Shown: piece by piece, positions 55,180 to 64,000 of the stretch
Layout: each line of letters starts with the position of its first letter
Numbering within the stretch: the first letter of the stretch is position 1
Assembly (NCBI RefSeq): GCF_019668485.1
Contig: NZ_AP024619.1
Location: forward strand, 1,115,001 to 1,179,000
Direction of reading: 5' to 3'
Source of the DNA: Gelria sp. Kuro-4
GTDB lineage: Bacteria; Bacillota; DTU030; DUMP01
Length of the DNA stretch: 64,000 bases
The notes under the pieces: generated by a model
What the model was told of the DNA's origin: nothing
Seen by the model: only the letters and a program-made list of their open reading frames with translations
Database searches by the model: none
Position numbers and translations under genes: made by a program

Positions 55180-56538
55180 ATGTCGACGGTTGCAGAGGCG
55201 GAAAAAACTCCTGTGGAGCTCGGATCAGCCGGCGGCCTGCTGGAGCGGGTGTTTCACCTTTCCAAGTACAAGACCGATGTGCGCACCGAGGTTATGGCCG
55301 GGCTGGTGACTTTCATGACCATGGCCTACATTATTGTTGTCAACCCGGCTATTCTTTCGGCAGCCGGGATGCCCGTGCCGGCCCTTACGGTGACCACCAT
55401 CCTGGCCAGCGCTTTGGCCACCCTGCACATGGCCCTCTATGCCAACCGCCCCTTTGCCTTGGCCCCCGGCATGGGCTCCAACGCTTTCCTGGCCCTCACC
55501 CTGGTGGCGAGCGGCGTCACCGATTGGCAGACCGGGCTCGGCATGGTCCTTGTATCCGGTATCATCTTTGTGCTTCTCACCGTGGGCGGCCTGCGCGAGA
55601 TGGTGGTGAAACTGGTACCCACCACCATTAAGTTCGCCATCGGTTCCGCCGTCGGCCTCTTCATAGCCCTGCTCGGTTTTAAGAATGCGGGACTGGTTAC
55701 CGTGTCCAAGGCAACCGGCCTGCTGGCCCTGGGCAAGTTCTGGGAGCCCACGGCACTCCTCGCCATCATTGGCTTCTTTATTATCAGCGTGCTCATGGCG
55801 CTGCGCTTCCGGGGGGCGCTGCTGGCGGGCATTGCCCTCACCACGCTGGTCGGTATCCCCATGGGCATCACCAAGGTACCGCCTGCTCTCTTTTCGTTGC
55901 CGCCCAGCATCGCGCCGATTGCCTTAAAGGCTAACCTTCCGGGAGCGCTGAAATTGGCCTTCCTGCCGGCCATCTTCACCTTCTTCATGGGCGACTTTTT
56001 CTCCACCATGGGTACGGTTCTCGGCGTCGGCAGCAAGGCGGGCCTGCTGGACAAAGACGGCAACCTGCCGGAAATCCAGAAGCCGTTCCTGGTGGATGCC
56101 ATTCACACCTGCGTGGGGGCGCTCCTTGGAACCACCACGGTGACCACCTTTGTGGAGTCGGCCTCCGGCGTGGAAGCCGGTGGGCGGACGGGCCTCACTG
56201 CTCTGGTGACGTCCTTGGCCTTCTTCGCCACCTTGTTCCTCACCCCGCTGGCGGTGATGATCCCGACCGCCGCCACGGCGCCGGCCCTCATCCTGATCGG
56301 CCTGCAGATGATGTCCACCATTAAGAACGTGAACTTCGACGACTTCACCCAGGCGCTGCCGGCCTTCATCACCATCGTCGTGACCGTGTTCACCTTCAAC
56401 CTGGCCAACGGAATCTCGCTGGGTATCATCACCTACGTACTGCTTAACGTTTTCTCTGGGAAGTACCGCGAGGTTCCGGCCGGCCTGTATGTCCTCTGCG
56501 TGCCCCTCCTATACTACTTTTATTTGCTGAAGGCCTAG
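55180..56538 (+). CDS. NCS2 (AzgA-like) purine permease
   Basis: The 452-residue membrane protein has about 12 hydrophobic segments. Early conserved features are EVMAGLVTFMTMAYIIVVNP and ALAPGMGSNAFLAL, and later DFFSTMGTVLGVG and TTTVTTFVESASGVEAGGRTGL, the marks of the AzgA/PbuG group that takes up adenine, guanine and hypoxanthine. ATG 55180 follows GAGGAGG with a seven-base gap. A PurR operator lies in the promoter, and adenine deaminase follows 125 bases on, so adenine uptake and deamination are probably linked. Confidence 0.93.
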   Translation: MSTVAEAEKTPVELGSAGGLLERVFHLSKYKTDVRTEVMAGLVTFMTMAYIIVVNPAILSAAGMPVPALTVTTILASALATLHMALYANRPFALAPGMGSNAFLALTLVASGVTDWQTGLGMVLVSGIIFVLLTVGGLREMVVKLVPTTIKFAIGSAVGLFIALLGFKNAGLVTVSKATGLLALGKFWEPTALLAIIGFFIISVLMALRFRGALLAGIALTTLVGIPMGITKVPPALFSLPPSIAPIALKANLPGALKLAFLPAIFTFFMGDFFSTMGTVLGVGSKAGLLDKDGNLPEIQKPFLVDAIHTCVGALLGTTTVTTFVESASGVEAGGRTGLTALVTSLAFFATLFLTPLAVMIPTAATAPALILIGLQMMSTIKNVNFDDFTQALPAFITIVVTVFTFNLANGISLGIITYVLLNVFSGKYREVPAGLYVLCVPLLYYFYLLKA

Positions 56539-56572
56539 GCAAAAATCCTGTCAGCCTGTCCTGCGGGAGTAA

Positions 56573-56613
56573 CGGGGCCGGGGAAAAGCGCCGGCCCCGG
56601 CCTTCATGTTTTT
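56573..56613 (+). terminator. Terminator between permease and adenine deaminase
   Basis: GGGGCCGGGG and GCCGGCCCCGG arms form a strong stem, followed after CTTCATG by TTTTT. It may separate or partially attenuate the two genes. Confidence 0.6.
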
Positions 56614-56662
56614 ACGGTAAGATGTGTAGCAGCCAGGTTTAAGAAGAAAGCGAGGTCAGCCC

Positions 56663-58420
56663 ATGAACCGCTCAGAACTCATTGCAGCCGCGTTGGGACG
56701 ACGCCCCCTGGACCTGGTGATCCGGGACGTCCAGCTCGTCAACGTCTACACAGGGGAGATTTACCCGGCCGACATCGGCATCTCTCAGGGCTACATCGCC
56801 CATGTCACTGCCCCCGGGGAGGAGCACCTGGAAGGGGAAAACGTCGTCGCCGGGAACGGCCGCTATGCGGTGCCCGGCTTCATCGACACCCACGTCCACA
56901 TCGAAAGCAGCATGCTGACGAGCGCCAACTTCGCCCGGGCGGTGCTGCCCCACGGGACCACCACCGTGCTCACCGACCCGCATGAGATCGGCAACGTGCT
57001 GGGGCTCCGGGGTGTCAAGTACATGGTGGATTCCAGCGCCGGCCTGCCACTGCGCATCCTCATCCTGGCGCCCTCCTGCGTGCCTTCCGTCCCCGGCATC
57101 GAGACGGCGGGGGCGGACTTCACCGCCGCGGAGATCAGTACCATGCTGAAGTGGGACCGGGTGGTGGGCCTGGCCGAGGTCATGGACTACCTGGGCGTTA
57201 TCCACCAGACGCCGCGCATGAACGGCATCCTGGACGCAGTGCGGCAGAGCGGCGGGATCATCCAGGGGCACAGCCCCTTCCTGCGTGGCCGCCAGCTTTC
57301 CGCCTACCTCTGCGCCGGCCCGCACTCGGACCACGAGGTGGCCACGCCGGAGGACACCCTGGCGAAACTGCGCGCCGGAATGACGGTGGACGCCAAGGAA
57401 AGCTCCATTGCCAAGAACATTAAGGAAACGGTGGGCGTGTACCGAGGGCTCACCCTGCCGCCCAACTTCACCTTCTGCACCGACGACCGCGAGGCCGACG
57501 ACCTGCTCCACGAAGGGCACCTGGACTTTGTGCTGCGGCGCGCCATCGCCGAAGGCCTGTCCCCGGTGGCGGCCATCCGTATCGCCACCCTGCAGGCGGC
57601 TGCTCAGTTGGGCCTGAAGGAACTGGGCGCCATCGCTCCGGGGAAGGTTGCCGACATCGTACTCCTCGACGATCTCGAACAGGTGAAGGTGAGCGCCGTC
57701 TTTACCGGCGGGAAACTGGTGGCCCAGGCGGGCCGGCTGGTCGAGGAGCCGGCTGTGCCCTGCTTCCCCTTGGAGCGCGAGAACACGGTGCACCTGGGGC
57801 GGGAGCTTACGGAGGCCGACTTTGTACTGCGGGCGCCCGTGAAGGGCGGCACGGTCAAGACGCGCCTCCTGGCCTATGAGCCAGGCAACTTCGTCCGCAC
57901 GGAGTTTGAGGTGCGGGAGCTCCCCGTGGTGGACGGCGTAGTGGAGTACGGCCGGGTGCCCGGGCTGAACCTGGTTGCGGTGCTGGAACGGCACGGGCGC
58001 AGCGGCAACCGGGCCTACGGGGTGCTGAGCGGTTTCGGCCTGACGCGCGGTGCCATTGCCAGCACGGTGTCCCACGACTGCCACAACCTCACCGTGGTGG
58101 GAACCAGCGCCGCCGACATGCTCCTGGCTGTGCGCGAGCTGGCCGCCTGCGGCGGTGGGCTCATCTGCGTCCGGGACGGCCAGGTGCTGGCCAAGCTGGA
58201 GCTGCCCATCGCGGGGCTCCTCTCGCCGCTTACGGCGGAGGAGCTGGCCCCTAAGATCCAGCACATGAAGCGTACGCTGAACCAGCTGGGCCTGGCGGGC
58301 GTGAACCCGCTCCTGCGCGTGGCCACGCTGGCGCTGCCGGTGGTGCCGCGGGCCAAAATCACCGACAAAGGCTTGGTGGACGTGGAGACGCAGCAGCTGG
58401 TACCGCTCTTTCTCGCTTAG
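56663..58420 (+). CDS. ade: Adenine deaminase
   Basis: The enzyme converts adenine to hypoxanthine for purine salvage. The 585-residue amidohydrolase has GFIDTHVHIESSML (metal ligands, near residue 72), VLTDPHEIGNVLG, GHSPFL, the CTDDREADDLL segment with the metal-binding Asp, and a C-terminal SHDCHNLTVVGTS region. ATG 56663 follows a GCGAGG site at six bases. Length is normal. It is a natural partner of the upstream AzgA-like permease; a perfect terminator closes the unit. Confidence 0.95.
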   Translation: MNRSELIAAALGRRPLDLVIRDVQLVNVYTGEIYPADIGISQGYIAHVTAPGEEHLEGENVVAGNGRYAVPGFIDTHVHIESSMLTSANFARAVLPHGTTTVLTDPHEIGNVLGLRGVKYMVDSSAGLPLRILILAPSCVPSVPGIETAGADFTAAEISTMLKWDRVVGLAEVMDYLGVIHQTPRMNGILDAVRQSGGIIQGHSPFLRGRQLSAYLCAGPHSDHEVATPEDTLAKLRAGMTVDAKESSIAKNIKETVGVYRGLTLPPNFTFCTDDREADDLLHEGHLDFVLRRAIAEGLSPVAAIRIATLQAAAQLGLKELGAIAPGKVADIVLLDDLEQVKVSAVFTGGKLVAQAGRLVEEPAVPCFPLERENTVHLGRELTEADFVLRAPVKGGTVKTRLLAYEPGNFVRTEFEVRELPVVDGVVEYGRVPGLNLVAVLERHGRSGNRAYGVLSGFGLTRGAIASTVSHDCHNLTVVGTSAADMLLAVRELAACGGGLICVRDGQVLAKLELPIAGLLSPLTAEELAPKIQHMKRTLNQLGLAGVNPLLRVATLALPVVPRAKITDKGLVDVETQQLVPLFLA

Positions 58421-58445
58421 GGTTTAAGGGGTTTAAGCGCAGCAA

Positions 58446-58477
58446 AACCTCCCAGAAAGCTGGGAGGTTTTTTATTA
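58446..58477 (+). terminator. Terminator after ade
   Basis: AACCTCCCAG and CTGGGAGGTT pair around a short loop, followed by a run of T. Confidence 0.95.
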
Positions 58478-58746
58478 TGGTGGCGCCGGGTTTCGACTCA
58501 TGTCGCCCTAGGACAACATACCCATCAACAAAGAGTAAAATATAGGTCAATCCTACCAGAAGTGGGAGGAATTTGCTGCCCTGCGGCGAATGAGTACAGC
58601 GACGAAAACGAAGGATTCAGGTCCAACAAAAAATATCGCATTTATCCCACCCCGACCGTAGATGACGGGGTAGCCATGCTAGAATGGAGGCGGAGAAGAC
58701 CGAAGAAGCGGTACTGCGGTCGGCAAACTTGGGAGGGGGCTTAGCC

Positions 58747-59580
58747 GTGACCATCTCCTTGGCAACATCCTCTGGTTCATCTGCACCTACGCCCGCTGAG
58801 CTTACCATTTACTGTTTGAATGGCTTTCAAGTCCGTCGCGGGACCAACCCTATCCTCCCCCGCAACTGGAACCGGAAAAAGACCGCCCAGCTCTTCAAGT
58901 ACCTCTTGGTGGCAGAGCAGCCTGTGCCGGTGAATACCCTGCTCGAGGAGTTTTGGCCCGACCTCAAGGAGAAAGCGGCCCGCCATAACCTTGCCGTTAC
59001 TCTGTACAACCTGCGGCGGACGCTGGAGCCCGAGCGGGTACGCGGTGCGGGGTCCCACTTTGTTGTGAGCCTGGGGGACTATATTCAGCTCAATTGGGAC
59101 CGCGTGGCCTACTACGACGTAGAGAAGTTCCTGCGCGAGCGCCGCGAAGGCTTGAACTTTCTCGCCCAGGGCATGTTGCGCCAGGCGGCCTGCGCCTTCG
59201 CCGCCGCGTTTGACGTTTACAAGACGGATTTTCTCACCGATACCATCGAGCCCTGGGCTGCGGCCAAAAGGCAGCGGCTGCAGACGGCGTACCTGGACCT
59301 CTTGGAGCATCTGACCGACACGCTGATCAAGCTGGAGCGGCACAGCCAGGCCTTTGAATATGCGGGGCATCTGATTCAACTCGATCCCTGTAACGAGGAG
59401 GGACATCGCATGCTCATGGAAATCCTCATGGCCTTGGGGCACCGCTCCCAGGCCATAGCCCAGTATCACCACTGTCGGGACATCTTAAAGCGCGAACGAG
59501 GCATATCACCCGGCCCCCTAACCGAAGAACTGTACCGCCGCATCGCCAGCGGGGAGAGCCGTCAAGGTTCTCTCCGCTGA
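58747..59580 (+). CDS. BTAD-domain transcriptional regulator (second copy)
   Basis: The 277-residue protein has the same winged-helix plus BTAD layout as the regulator at 1724-2521. Shared features include FKYLLV, LLEEFWPDLKEKAARHNLAVTLYNLRRTL and the TPR-like C-terminal half with LIQLDPCNEEGHRMLMEIL. GTG 58747 follows GGGAGGGGG at seven bases; a longer frame from 58684 lacks a site. It lies immediately upstream of a giant SLH surface protein, which makes that gene a candidate target. The 270 bases between the ade terminator and this start hold no clear gene. Confidence 0.87.
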   Translation: MTISLATSSGSSAPTPAELTIYCLNGFQVRRGTNPILPRNWNRKKTAQLFKYLLVAEQPVPVNTLLEEFWPDLKEKAARHNLAVTLYNLRRTLEPERVRGAGSHFVVSLGDYIQLNWDRVAYYDVEKFLRERREGLNFLAQGMLRQAACAFAAAFDVYKTDFLTDTIEPWAAAKRQRLQTAYLDLLEHLTDTLIKLERHSQAFEYAGHLIQLDPCNEEGHRMLMEILMALGHRSQAIAQYHHCRDILKRERGISPGPLTEELYRRIASGESRQGSLR

Positions 59581-59609
59581 GTGCTTGTTAAGGAGGTGTT
59601 GATAAGGAG

Positions 59610-59660
59610 GTGATCGGCCTGCCGATTGCCGCGCTCGGCATCGCGTACCGACACGCGTAG
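59610..59660 (+). CDS. Possible 16-aa peptide between BTAD regulator and SLH gene
   Basis: Two AAGGAGG sequences (59590-59597 and 59604-59610) lie right after the BTAD stop. The frame GTG 59610 to TAG 59660 encodes MIGLPIAALGIAYRHA if used, with the first SD 13 bases upstream. It is short and hydrophobic. The spacing is poor and no homology is known. The remaining leader to 59807 has small hairpins but no named RNA motif. Confidence 0.2.
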   Translation: MIGLPIAALGIAYRHA

Positions 59661-59807
59661 CGAAGGGGGCGTTTGTATTGAGGTAGGGTTGCGAAGGTGG
59701 TTGGTTTCACGTTTTAAGTAAAGGGGTGGTGGCGGCTACAAGAAGTATAACTTCGGTGAAACGGGTGCGCATCAAGCCTAAATAAGCAGCCTGGAGGTGT
59801 ATCAAGG

Positions 59808-62800
59808 TTGTCACGTCGAGTGCGCAGATTCATTGCCGTGATTGCTGCCCTGGCTTTAGTCCTCTCGGCCTTCCCGTCCCTGGCTGCCCCACAGGCCGCG
59901 GACATCGCCGGGCACTGGGCCGAGCAGGCCATACGGCAGCTTATGGAAAAAGGGGCCGTTTCCGGTTTACCCGATGGGACCTTCCGGCCCGAACTAACGG
60001 TGACGAGAGCTGAATTCGTCACCATGGTGAACAAGAGCCTAGGCATCAGCCCGGTGTCCGGCCCCATTCGCTTCAGCGATGTCAAGGCGGGCGACTGGTT
60101 CGCCGGCCAGGTGGAGGCCGCAGCTGCCCGGGGCTATGTTACCGGTAACCCGGACGGTACCTTCAGCCCCTACCGCCCCATCACCCGCGAACAGGCGGCG
60201 GCCATGCTGGTGCGCGCCTTCGCTTTCCCCAAGCTGACCAGCGCCGCTGAGCAGGACGCCGCCCTGGCTCCGTTCAGCGATGCCGCGAGCGTCAGCGCCT
60301 GGGCCAAGGCGGACATGGCTACGGCGGTAAGCCTGGGCCTCATCGGCGGCTACACTCCCACCACCCTGGCACCGAAACCGGCCGGCCTTACTGATGCCGG
60401 TTGGCGCGCCTGGGAGACGGCCCGTACCACCGAGCAGCGCCAGGCCGTCCTGGCCAAGTACGGCAGCGCCGGCCTTATCACCCGTGCCCAGACCGCAGCC
60501 GTTATCGTGCGAGCCTTGGTCAAGGCCGAAGAGCTCAAGGCCGAGCAGCCCGAAGCCGGCGTCCCGGCCAAACTGGAGCTCGAGGCCAAGGACGACACCC
60601 TGCGCGTCGGCACTAAGGCCGAGATTACCGCCACCGTACTTGACGGCAATGATAAACCCGTCAAAGACGTAGAGGTTGCCTTCGAGGTTCTGCGGGACGA
60701 CAAAAAGGATCCCGTAGAAGAGAAGACCGTCACCACCAAGTCTGATGGTACTGCCTTCTTCACTTACACCGGCCCGGCCGAAAAAGCCACCGACACCGTT
60801 AAAGCCACCGCCGGCGACCTGGAGAAAGAGATCACCATCGACTGGTACAGGTCCACCGGCGGCGGTGGAGGAGGCGGCGGTGGTGGCGGCACCGAGCCTA
60901 CCGTCTACGCTATCTCGGGTGCTGTGAAGGATGATAAGGGCCAGGCCGTCCCTCGGGCCAAAGTAGAGCTTTATGCCGCAGGTAGCTTAGCACCTACTGC
61001 CACGAGGACGACGGACTTAAACGGTGAATTCGATTTTGGCAGCTATGCACCGGGGAGTTACAAGCTGAGCGTCCAAAAGCAAGACGGGGACAGTTACCTT
61101 GTTGGCTATAAGGACTTCTCCATTGCCAACACTCCCATCAGCGCCGAGATCACCGTAAGGAAGGCACTGGTACTAACCGGGACACTGGTGGACAACGAAG
61201 GGAATCCGCTCACCAACACTCCCGTTGTCGCCACCCTGAACCCCATCTTCCGTACCGTCACCGACAGCGTCTATGGCAACTTCATTCTGCCTGTTGCAAC
61301 TGGAGGCGGCGTTCCTGAGGGCAGTTACCAGGTCAAGGCTGTTTCTAACAAGCTTCCTGATACTCCGATTGTCGAAATCCCGAGCAGCGCGCCGGCAGAA
61401 GTCACGATAGAACTTGGAACCGTGACTGCGGTTGCGGAGGACGAGACTCCAGAGATCAGGATCACCGGCGCTACTGAAGCCACTGAAGGCAAAGACGTCA
61501 CCCTAACGGTTTACGTATACGCGGGCGAAGGACTATCGGCAGAGTACCGGATCTTAGACCCGAGCGGGAAGCTGACCGGCCCCACGAAACTGGACACTAA
61601 CCAAGAAGAAGTCATTACCATTAAAGATGTTGCAGCTGGCACGTATACCGTTTATGTACTCGTTAAAAAGACTGTAGGCTCTGAGGTAGCCATTATTGCC
61701 ACTAAGACACGCGTTATAACGGTTGAAGCTCTCGAAGACACCACAGCCCCGATGGTAGCCAGTACTGATCCTCTCAACAATGCAACCGGCGTCCCGGTAG
61801 ACAAGGTCATCACGGTGACCTTCAGCGAGGACGTGCAGGAGGGTGCTAGCTTCGGCCAGATCGCCCTCAAGGACGCTGCCGACACCACGGTGGAGTGCAA
61901 CGTGACCCTGAGCGGCAAGGTGCTGACCATCGACCCGAACGCTGACCTTGACTACAGCACCATCTACACCGTGACCATCCCTGCCGGCGCGGTGAAGGAC
62001 CTGGCGGGTAATGACCTAGAGGCGGAGTACACCTTCAGCTTCACCACGGCGGCTGCGACGGACACCGACGCTCCGACGGTAGCTGCCACCTCCTGGGCCG
62101 ACTATGAGGGCGCGGGGACCGAAGGCGACCGAAAAGCTATCACCGATCCTGCGGCAGTGACCGAGCTGCGGCTGACCTTCAGCGAACCGATTAAATTCGC
62201 TGGTACGATCCAAGAAGAGCAGCAGCAGGGCGCAGCGGTGCAGGTCACAGCTGCCTACGTCGATGAAAGCGACAACAAGGTACTGGTACTCGAACTGAAC
62301 AACAAGGCCGGCTTACCGTACGACCATGCTGGCTTTGTCTGGCTCGAGGCCACGGACGTAGAGGACCTGGCGGGCAACCCCATGGAAGCCCCCTACGTGA
62401 TCTACTACCAGACGGCCAAACAGCCTGTACAACAAGGCGTCTGGGAGGCCACGACCGGGATCGGTGCCCATGAAGGCAAGGTCTACGAAGAGTACGCGCT
62501 CAAGGTCGGCGACAAGGTCATCGACCTGAGCGCGGGCAAGGTCAAGAGCATCACCGTGCTTGAGCCGAATGCTGCCGAGCCCAAGACACTCGAGCCCAAC
62601 ACCGACAGCACCCTCTGGTTCAAGGTCGAGAAAGCGGCGGGCGACTACGAGTTCACCATCGTCGACAACAGCGATATCACCTACACCGCCACCCTGAATT
62701 GGAGCGGGCCGACGGAAGTTGCGGCTACGACAACGGGTCAAGAGGGTGAGCACGCAGGCGCATACTACGTCGAGTACAAATTCATGGTGGACGAAGATAC

Positions 62801-64000
62801 GCAGCTTGACCTGTCGAGCTTCACCAAGATGTACCAGCTGAAGCCGGATGACAGCGTGGCCGAGCTCACCGCCAATACCGACCAGACCCTCTGGTTCAAG
62901 ACCACGGGCCAGATTCCAGGCACCCACGTCTTCCTCGTGAAGAAGGACGGCGTCTGGTACCGGGCCGAGATCGAGTGGGGCGCCGTTGAGGCTGCCTGGG
63001 AGGCTACGACCGGGATCGGAGCCCACGACGGCAAGGTCTATGAAGAGTACCAGCTCAAGGTTGGCGACAAGGTCGTCGACCTGAGCACGGGCAACGTCAA
63101 GAGCATCAAGGTGCTTGAGCCTGGCGCCACCGAGCCCAAGACGCTCGAGCCCAATGCTGACAGCACCCTCTGGTTCAAGATCCAGAACAAGGGCGGGGAC
63201 TATGTCTTCACCGTCGTCGATAAGAATGATATTACCTACACCGCGACCCTCAAGTGGACTGCCCCGACGGAAGTAACTGCTACCAAGACCGGTTTGGAAG
63301 GAGACCACGATGGAGTTCACTACGTCGAGTACGAGTTCTTCAAGGCCGATAACAGCAGGCTCAACCTCTCCGAGTTTACCAAGATGTACCAGATCAAGCC
63401 GGATGACAGCGTGGTTGAGCTTACTGCCAACACTGACAGCACCCTCTGGTTCAAGACCACCGGTCAGGTGGAAGGGACCCACACCTTCCTCGTGAAGCAG
63501 GGTGGCACCTGGTATGTGGCCACCATCGAGTGGGGTGCCATCGAAGCCAGCTTTGCTGGTACCGAGAGGATCGGCGCCCACGACGGCAAGGTCTACGAAG
63601 AGTACCAGCTAAAGGCGGGCGACAAGGTCATCGACCTGAGCGCGGACAACGTCCAGAGCATCACGGTGGTTGAGCCTGGCGCAACCGATCCCAAGACGCT
63701 CGAGCCCAACACCGACAGTACTCTCTGGTTCAACGTCCAGAGCGCGGCGAGTGACTATAAGTTCACCGTCGTCGACAAGAACGACATCACCTACACCGCG
63801 ACCTTGGTCTGGGCCGGGCCGACGGCAGTGACCGCTGAGACTACCGGCCAGGAGGGCGAGCACGAAGGGAACTACTACGTCGAGTACGAGTTCCTCAAGA
63901 CGGACGGTAGCCGGCTTGACCTCTCGAGCTTCGACGCCATGTACCAGATCAAGCCGGACGGCAGCGTCTACGAGCTCACCGCCAACACGGACGCGACCCT
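59808..64000 (+). CDS. Large SLH-domain surface protein, 3' end beyond window
   Basis: The start is TTG 59808 with GGAGGTG eight bases upstream. A signal peptide (FIAVIAALALVLSAFPSLAA) is followed by SLH repeats at about residues 30-75 and 87-135, and a third with an insertion at about 154-240; these bind the cell-wall polymer. Next come an invasin-like Ig domain (about 255-345), an 11-glycine linker (351-361), two carboxypeptidase-regulatory-like beta domains (about 368-545) and two Big_5/SbsA-type Ig domains (about 644-870) with the P.NNATGVPVDK.ITVTFSEDV form. From residue 879 there are 185-residue tandem repeats. At least 1397 residues are visible. It is probably an S-layer or S-layer-anchored protein, with the BTAD gene upstream as a possible regulator. 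Confidence 0.92.
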   Translation, partial: MSRRVRRFIAVIAALALVLSAFPSLAAPQAADIAGHWAEQAIRQLMEKGAVSGLPDGTFRPELTVTRAEFVTMVNKSLGISPVSGPIRFSDVKAGDWFAGQVEAAAARGYVTGNPDGTFSPYRPITREQAAAMLVRAFAFPKLTSAAEQDAALAPFSDAASVSAWAKADMATAVSLGLIGGYTPTTLAPKPAGLTDAGWRAWETARTTEQRQAVLAKYGSAGLITRAQTAAVIVRALVKAEELKAEQPEAGVPAKLELEAKDDTLRVGTKAEITATVLDGNDKPVKDVEVAFEVLRDDKKDPVEEKTVTTKSDGTAFFTYTGPAEKATDTVKATAGDLEKEITIDWYRSTGGGGGGGGGGGTEPTVYAISGAVKDDKGQAVPRAKVELYAAGSLAPTATRTTDLNGEFDFGSYAPGSYKLSVQKQDGDSYLVGYKDFSIANTPISAEITVRKALVLTGTLVDNEGNPLTNTPVVATLNPIFRTVTDSVYGNFILPVATGGGVPEGSYQVKAVSNKLPDTPIVEIPSSAPAEVTIELGTVTAVAEDETPEIRITGATEATEGKDVTLTVYVYAGEGLSAEYRILDPSGKLTGPTKLDTNQEEVITIKDVAAGTYTVYVLVKKTVGSEVAIIATKTRVITVEALEDTTAPMVASTDPLNNATGVPVDKVITVTFSEDVQEGASFGQIALKDAADTTVECNVTLSGKVLTIDPNADLDYSTIYTVTIPAGAVKDLAGNDLEAEYTFSFTTAAATDTDAPTVAATSWADYEGAGTEGDRKAITDPAAVTELRLTFSEPIKFAGTIQEEQQQGAAVQVTAAYVDESDNKVLVLELNNKAGLPYDHAGFVWLEATDVEDLAGNPMEAPYVIYYQTAKQPVQQGVWEATTGIGAHEGKVYEEYALKVGDKVIDLSAGKVKSITVLEPNAAEPKTLEPNTDSTLWFKVEKAAGDYEFTIVDNSDITYTATLNWSGPTEVAATTTGQEGEHAGAYYVEYKFMVDEDTQLDLSSFTKMYQLKPDDSVAELTANTDQTLWFKTTGQIPGTHVFLVKKDGVWYRAEIEWGAVEAAWEATTGIGAHDGKVYEEYQLKVGDKVVDLSTGNVKSIKVLEPGATEPKTLEPNADSTLWFKIQNKGGDYVFTVVDKNDITYTATLKWTAPTEVTATKTGLEGDHDGVHYVEYEFFKADNSRLNLSEFTKMYQIKPDDSVVELTANTDSTLWFKTTGQVEGTHTFLVKQGGTWYVATIEWGAIEASFAGTERIGAHDGKVYEEYQLKAGDKVIDLSADNVQSITVVEPGATDPKTLEPNTDSTLWFNVQSAASDYKFTVVDKNDITYTATLVWAGPTAVTAETTGQEGEHEGNYYVEYEFLKTDGSRLDLSSFDAMYQIKPDGSVYELTANTDAT
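62442..64000 (+). repeat. 555-bp tandem coding repeats in the SLH protein
   Basis: Units begin at 62442, 62997 and 63552, exactly 555 bases (185 codons) apart. Each has two halves of about 92 residues that resemble one another (TGIGAHEGKVYEEY... and TGQEGEHAGAYYVEY..., both ending in TLWFK). The third copy is cut by the window edge. Copies differ by scattered substitutions, so they are old enough to have diverged but stay in register. Confidence 0.9.

Noticed and set aside
62313-63581. 422-aa minus-strand open frame opposite the SLH repeats
   Set aside because: It mirrors the repeats of the sense gene, which has a signal peptide, SLH domains and a ribosome site.

Overview
The window is a 64 kb G+C-rich piece of a bacterial chromosome, most likely from a thermophilic or anaerobic Bacillota (Clostridia-type; a Moorella/Thermanaeromonas-like lineage would fit, but this is inference). 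The reasons are cis-regulatory. There is an M-box, a SAM-I riboswitch, a PyrR attenuator, a glmS ribozyme, a Gram-positive LexA box (CGAACATACGTTCC) and paired PurR boxes. Shine-Dalgarno sequences are strong, with many GTG and TTG starts. cdaA-cdaR-glmM-glmS gene order and an SLH-domain surface protein also fit. No rRNA, tRNA, CRISPR array or intact insertion sequence was seen.

Layout. 1-1.4 kb: the 5' part of a minus-strand ABC permease gene behind an M-box leader. 1.5-2.6 kb: a BTAD regulator with a structured leader. 2.7-6.7 kb: a YkvI-like membrane protein and the codBA cytosine salvage operon under PyrR-type attenuation. 6.7-7.3 kb: two small proteins. 7.3-12.9 kb: helicase MrfA, exonuclease MrfB and an adenine DNA methyltransferase in overlapping frames. 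13-17.9 kb: a pseudogene scrap, then an SOS-controlled cassette (ImuB-like protein, DUF6504 protein, DnaE). 18-21.8 kb: a two-component system, a DUF3842 protein and an ECF S component. 21.8-25.8 kb: panCD, convergent with metYX under a SAM-I riboswitch. 25.8-29.2 kb: a PurR-type purine transport/PRTase operon and a branched-chain amino acid dehydrogenase with a possible sigma-54 promoter. 29.3-33 kb: a HEPN/MNT pair, a secreted DUF2680 protein, an M1 peptidase and a Fur-family regulator.

33-41.5 kb is an arginine block (carA-carB-argF, argG-argH) interrupted by a small ferritin-like gene on the other strand. 41.5-44.4 kb is a second SsuABC/TauABC-type ABC transporter. 44.4-50.2 kb links c-di-AMP synthesis to cell-wall amino-sugar synthesis (cdaA, cdaR, glmM, glmS with its ribozyme). 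50.2-55 kb is looser: palindromic repeats, a truncated PIN gene, a bifunctional nuclease, a PhzF-like enzyme, a D-serine dehydratase/D-threonine aldolase-like enzyme and a MEDS-type sensor. 55-58.5 kb is purine salvage (PurR-boxed NCS2 permease, adenine deaminase). The window ends with a second BTAD regulator and the first 1.4 kcodons of a large SLH surface protein with 185-residue tandem repeats.

The most unusual points are: an M-box on a non-classical ABC transporter with a leader ORF carrying an MgtL-like acidic/proline start; a DNA methyltransferase fused into the mrfAB operon; a SOS mutasome cassette with DUF6504 as a separate gene; a sigma-54-like promoter surrounded by CTGCA-type palindromes; and a MEDS sensor with a histidine-kinase-like tail but no ATPase domain.
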